A program made the translations under genes and the position numbers. Of a stretch of 9,842 bases of DNA, positions 7,801 through 9,842 are shown in pieces. Source of the DNA: SAT2750 sp963581185 (GTDB lineage: Bacteria > Planctomycetota > Planctomycetia > Pirellulales > Pirellulaceae); the NCBI GenBank assembly GCA_963581185.1, contig CAUZOB010000185.1, positions 1-9,842 of the forward strand, read 5' to 3'. Numbering within the stretch: position 1 is the first letter of the stretch; the number at the start of each line of letters is the position of its first letter. Under the pieces are notes generated by a model. The model made no database searches and had not been told where the DNA came from. It worked only from the letters and a program-made list of their open reading frames with translations.

Positions 7801-8096
7801 AGGGCCGCCAGTAGTTCTTCAGAACGCTGCTGGTCCAGTTCAGGGCCGAGCTGTTTAACAAGGAGGCTCAATTGATCAGGATCGAGGACGGCTTTGGCCA
7901 GCAACTGGAAGAGTCGGGCCGAAATCTCGCCCGCCGCCTTACGCGTGAAGGTCGTAGCTAACAGGCTATCGACCGGCACATCCTGGTGTAAGAGACCGAG
8001 GTAGCGGACGGAGAGCGAGTAGGTCTTGCCGGTGCCGGCAGATGCTCTGATTTCCGTATTGCGAAACGGATCGGGAGTATGTGAATCGTCGCTCAT
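4878..8096 (-). CDS. addA: AddA-type UvrD/RecB-family ATP-dependent helicase-nuclease
   Basis: 1072 aa from the ATG at 8096, chosen over an in-frame TTG at 8132 because the ATG overlaps the addB stop as ATGA. Superfamily 1A helicase motifs appear in order: Walker A ASAGTGKT (18-25), motif Ia TTFTRKAAGEI (48-58), motif II LLLDEFQDTS (359-368), motif III VGDTKQAIYGWRGG (395-408), motif IV DLSYRS (430-435), motif V VMTINAAKGLEFDAVVLP (681-698) and motif VI LYVAFTRA (760-767). A RecB-type PD-(D/E)XK nuclease follows, with His893 (RGTLVHG), Asp992 (GSVDRLV), Asp1010 and Lys1012 (IDFKTD) and QIECYA (1035-1040). All catalytic positions are kept, so both ATP-driven unwinding and DNA cutting are expected. 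It is slightly shorter than typical Firmicute AddA (about 1230 aa). With AddB it should process double-strand ends for RecA-dependent repair in the cytoplasm. It lies downstream of addB and converges on the ThuA-cytochrome gene. Confidence 0.93.
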   Translation of the reverse strand: MSDDSHTPDPFRNTEIRASAGTGKTYSLSVRYLGLLHQDVPVDSLLATTFTRKAAGEISARLFQLLAKAVLDPDQLSLLVKQLGPELDQQRSEELLAALSSNLHRIRVGTLDSFFARIARSFCFEVTLPPDWQIIDKVRKSQITDQSISAVMKSYLGTTANRLQSLLPRGEAQRRLAAVVTETVDNLHGLYKDTTQDCWSDADAGTLLSSQELVALLEKLEAAPLPDNARIETDRAGNIAAAREEEWDSILRKGIVLKIAVGDATDTTPVFHGQEIPAGTADLFRTLAQHAAASLLQPFLRQTKATYQLLDAFSGHYEDLLAEAGVLEFSDVTRHLAGPNGKSLSVDGGYRLDATIDHLLLDEFQDTSLLQWQVIKPLAASVADSDSGNSSLFCVGDTKQAIYGWRGGQSEIFDALEGQLGATIHKAPLDLSYRSAPPIIEAVNHVFSNLLQHDNLEGQEPAVKQWAAQFPQHATIKEFDGGVEFVAAPCLNKSKDAVEAGTLDRMTELVCEISSHAPTCSIGVLVRKNDYAQAAIQSLRQAGLEVSGEGGVTLDDTSPNQALLSLLALVDHPGDSLALHHVIHSPLGAIVSLTTESSRDDIHGVIDNLRMQLQAAGYGPTLEGIAKQLTSYCSLRQTYRLFQLVEQGYAFQPLRPTRTNEFLSFITLTPVEDPNSARIRVMTINAAKGLEFDAVVLPQLHTSVVGRSQDFVVGRSVPTGPIERVMRYCSANIQSFLPDEMRKMFSDSVQQQVNDSLCLLYVAFTRAVHGLHVILPAATWQNSYPKTMAGIVQAAIGAPPALAADLDLLSFGNTTWYRDHKPEAGHAPIHGGCGTAQVRTIEPVAGLGLAPVREGGRLEPVTPSSLEGSRLLEQHSLLEMGRVQAMQRGTLVHGWCEQIDWLENGLPGEETMLRDVRAAGLENSAIAEFLQGLEAPAIQRLLTAASYDSLTDEECCPQMLAVLKDGDYELSVHNEFPMSSIDGLTHLHGSVDRLVLIRRDGEPVAADIIDFKTDRLDETSDEQNVQALTEHYRGQIECYARGISQTLQIPTDHINLRLVFLQSGIVTPVVPL
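4879..4913. terminator. 10-bp perfect stem-loop at the convergent gene junction (candidate bidirectional terminator)
   Basis: CAGAGCGGTA (4879-4888) and TACCGCTCTG (4904-4913) are perfect reverse complements around a 15-nt loop, which itself can pair CAC with GTG. The repeat begins 24 nt after the TAA of the ThuA-cytochrome gene. It covers the last codons and the stop codon (TGA, minus strand 4880-4878) of the helicase gene. A convergent junction is where a shared terminator is expected. Neither flank has a T-run, so it is not a textbook Rho-independent terminator; it may instead act as an RNA 3'-end stabiliser, or need Rho. Confidence 0.5.
8093..8096 (-). promoter_or_regulatory. ATGA stop/start overlap coupling addB to addA
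   Basis: On the minus strand the four bases read ATGA: the TGA ends addB and the ATG starts addA. Such overlaps usually mean that a terminating ribosome re-initiates, giving balanced amounts of two subunits of one complex. No clear Shine-Dalgarno precedes the ATG, which fits a coupling-dependent start. This overlap also decides the addA start over the upstream TTG at 8132. Confidence 0.8.
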
Positions 8097-9842
8097 GGCT
8101 CGAGTGTTCGTTCGAATACGTTGACCTGGCAAATCTGCCCGTAAGAGTCATAGCGGACACCACTTTCCGCCGGCAGCCAGAACTCACAAGCCTGGACCGC
8201 CTTCCAGACGTCTGCGGCAGCACTGTCGGCTGCCTGCAACTGTTCATTAGTCCATTCGGCCGTACGTTCCCCTGTATTGTTGGTGTCCTTGGGGAGCACG
8301 ATGAAGCCAAGCTGGATCTCACCGTTGACACCAAGTTGTTTCGCCAGGTGGCGATAAAGCGGCAACTGCAGATCAATCCAGCTGTCGCCTGAGAGGTGGG
8401 CCTTTTCCGGATCCGCAGCCGTGTCATTCGTCTTGTAATCAAACAGGGCCCAGCTCTCGGTTTCTGGGTGAAAATCGATGCGGTCGATACGGCCAGTCAG
8501 GGACATGCGTGTGTCGTCGTGGTTCACGATAGTCGGCGCTGGACGTTCACCGTCAGCGGATCGCTGCGGTTGTTCCACGGCGTGAATCTGCCAACCTTGA
8601 AGCCTGCGTTCAGCCTGCCAGTCCGCAAACGCTTCCAAGCGCCGCGCAGCCTGCCCCAACTGGACACCGACGGCAGGTATATAGTGTTCCCCAAACATCC
8701 ATCGAGCCCGACTCTTGAGTTGGTCAAGCAAGTAGGTCCGAATCTCAACAGCATCATCGGCGTCAGACAGGTCACTTTCTCCGAAGGCTGCCAACACGTT
8801 GTGCAGAACGTTTCCGAATTGTGCCCCACCCAGCTCATTCGCTGCATCGTCAATACTTTCGATATCGGCGATGTAGTTGAGGTAATAACGGTAGGGGCAT
8901 TGAAGGTAGTCGCGGAAACTGGTCACCGACATGCTCTCTGGCGGCTGGACATCGTCTGGCGGCCTGTTGACGAGGAAAGAGGTGGCACGATCTGCGCTGG
9001 CGGTCGGGGGTGCTGGGGGAGTTGAGTCGGACCAGAAGGCGAGCACTCGTTGAGCAAGTTCGGAGCCGGTCTCGAGCAGGCCAAACCGACTGGGTTGTAA
9101 TGGTTCGCCGCTGGTATCTCGTCGGCGGGCAATCACGACCAGTTCCCGGCCGGAATTTTGAAGCAGGCAGAGCGCGTATGCGTCGCGGGCGTATCGCTGG
9201 CTGTTGTCTGTGATCTGCAGGTGCCGCCGCAGGCCATCTGGCAGAAACAGATCCGAGTTGAGTGACTCGGGAATAACGCCCTCGTTGAACGAGGTGAGAA
9301 TAACGGCCGGAGAGGTGTCGAGTGGCAATTCCAGCCACCCCAGTAACTCAATCGCATCCGGATTGTGAGGCGTTGTAACTGTCGTGTCCGATGCCATCTG
9401 GAGCAGGATCCGGATAGCCTCTGTTGCAGATAACTGTGACAGGAGTGCTTGAGGCAGCTGGCCCAGGCTGTGGAGATCGTCTCGCAAGGCGTGGAACGCG
9501 GTGATCAGGCGGTGATCGTGAGAATCATCCCGATCAAGAGTACGGTCGCCATAGAGAGTCTGGAGAAATGTTGCCAGTGCCTTTGTCGAATCAGCAGGGT
9601 CGGTTCCCGCCGCACGCACAGGTTCAACCAGCGTCGTTAGCTCCTCGACCGCGGACTGGATGGACTCAGAATGTTTTGAATCGCCCAACCATTGGTCGAT
9701 CCTGAGCGGTAGGTGTGTCTGGAAATAGGAATCCAGTTCGGCCAACCATCGCGGGTCAACGCCACGCGAATCGAGCCAACGACAGACATCGGCGTGCCGC
9801 AACAGCGCTGCTAACTGGTCAAACAGTGGTTGCTGGAGAAAG
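8093..9842 (-). CDS. addB: AddB-type subunit of helicase-nuclease with PD-(D/E)XK nuclease domain (partial, N-terminus beyond right edge)
   Basis: 582 residues are visible and the frame is open to the right edge, so the true start is outside. The TTG at 9802 is internal: FLQQPLFDQLAAL precedes it without a stop. The first roughly 260 residues match the C-terminal part of the helicase-like region, including PAVILTSFNEGVIPES (about 178-193 of the visible part) and SQRYARDAYALCLL. The RecB-like nuclease domain follows: SVTSFRDYLQCPYRYYL (about 305-321), GNVLHNVL with a conserved His, GRIDRID (catalytic Asp, about 453), FDYKTND (Asp-x-Lys, about 468-470) and LQLPLYRHL. These residues suggest an active nuclease that cuts one strand while AddA cuts the other. 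The C-terminus has only two cysteines, 19 residues apart, not the CX2C-X5-C pattern of classical AddB. It is the upstream member of a coupled pair. AddB-like is confident; orthology to Firmicute AddB is less so. Confidence 0.85.
   Translation of the reverse strand, partial: FLQQPLFDQLAALLRHADVCRWLDSRGVDPRWLAELDSYFQTHLPLRIDQWLGDSKHSESIQSAVEELTTLVEPVRAAGTDPADSTKALATFLQTLYGDRTLDRDDSHDHRLITAFHALRDDLHSLGQLPQALLSQLSATEAIRILLQMASDTTVTTPHNPDAIELLGWLELPLDTSPAVILTSFNEGVIPESLNSDLFLPDGLRRHLQITDNSQRYARDAYALCLLQNSGRELVVIARRRDTSGEPLQPSRFGLLETGSELAQRVLAFWSDSTPPAPPTASADRATSFLVNRPPDDVQPPESMSVTSFRDYLQCPYRYYLNYIADIESIDDAANELGGAQFGNVLHNVLAAFGESDLSDADDAVEIRTYLLDQLKSRARWMFGEHYIPAVGVQLGQAARRLEAFADWQAERRLQGWQIHAVEQPQRSADGERPAPTIVNHDDTRMSLTGRIDRIDFHPETESWALFDYKTNDTAADPEKAHLSGDSWIDLQLPLYRHLAKQLGVNGEIQLGFIVLPKDTNNTGERTAEWTNEQLQAADSAAADVWKAVQACEFWLPAESGVRYDSYGQICQVNVFERTLEP

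Noticed and set aside
8097..8132. TTG start adding 12 residues to AddA
   Set aside because: The ATG at 8096 overlaps the addB stop as ATGA and directly precedes the conserved N-terminal helicase segment. The extension would lie wholly inside addB and look like shadow sequence.
8396..9025. Plus-strand open frame of 209 codons
   Set aside because: Antisense to the AddB nuclease domain; no recognisable motif or start signal.
9800..9802. TTG as the start of the AddB-like protein
   Set aside because: The frame continues upstream without a stop to the window edge with AddB-like helical sequence, and a 569-aa protein would lack most of the AddB helicase-like half.
1..9842. CRISPR arrays, IS elements, prophage, tRNA or rRNA genes
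   Set aside because: No regularly spaced repeats, transposase or integrase motifs, cloverleaf-like sequence or rRNA-like stretches were seen on either strand.

Overview
The window looks like a chromosomal stretch from a planctomycete or a close PVC-superphylum relative. The main reason is one very long secreted protein that joins tandem ThuA-like domains, a PA14-like domain and five c-type haem motifs, an architecture typical of that group. Composition is moderately GC-rich by eye and coding density is high. I see no tRNA, rRNA, CRISPR array, transposase or other mobile-element signature. The taxonomic call is an inference from gene architecture only.

Layout, left to right. (1) 1-882, minus strand: the N-terminal 294 codons of a cytosolic metal-dependent amidohydrolase, running off the left edge. 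(2) 883-1135: the divergent intergenic region. It holds a perfect 8-bp inverted repeat at 1065-1089, a weaker 6-bp one at 991-1009, and only weak promoter-like hexamers. (3) 1136-4855, plus strand: a 1239-aa exported multidomain protein (signal peptide, ThuA, ThuA, PA14-like, then five CXXCH motifs). (4) 4856-4877: a 22-bp convergent junction, next to a perfect 10-bp-stem inverted repeat (4879-4913) that lies over the last codons of the minus-strand gene. (5) 4878-8096, minus strand: an AddA-type UvrD/RecB helicase-nuclease. (6) 8093-9842, minus strand: the C-terminal 582 residues of its AddB-type partner, running off the right edge.

The two right-hand genes are a translationally coupled addB-addA pair (ATGA overlap). 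Together they should encode the two-subunit helicase-nuclease that resects double-strand breaks for RecA loading. Both subunits retain the catalytic residues of a PD-(D/E)XK nuclease. AddB lacks the usual C-terminal cysteine spacing for the 4Fe-4S cluster. The long ThuA-cytochrome gene has nothing to do with repair. It is predicted to be an extracytoplasmic redox protein, perhaps linked to sugar oxidation, and is the most unusual gene here. The amidohydrolase is divergent to it and could share control through the intergenic region, but no functional link is visible.
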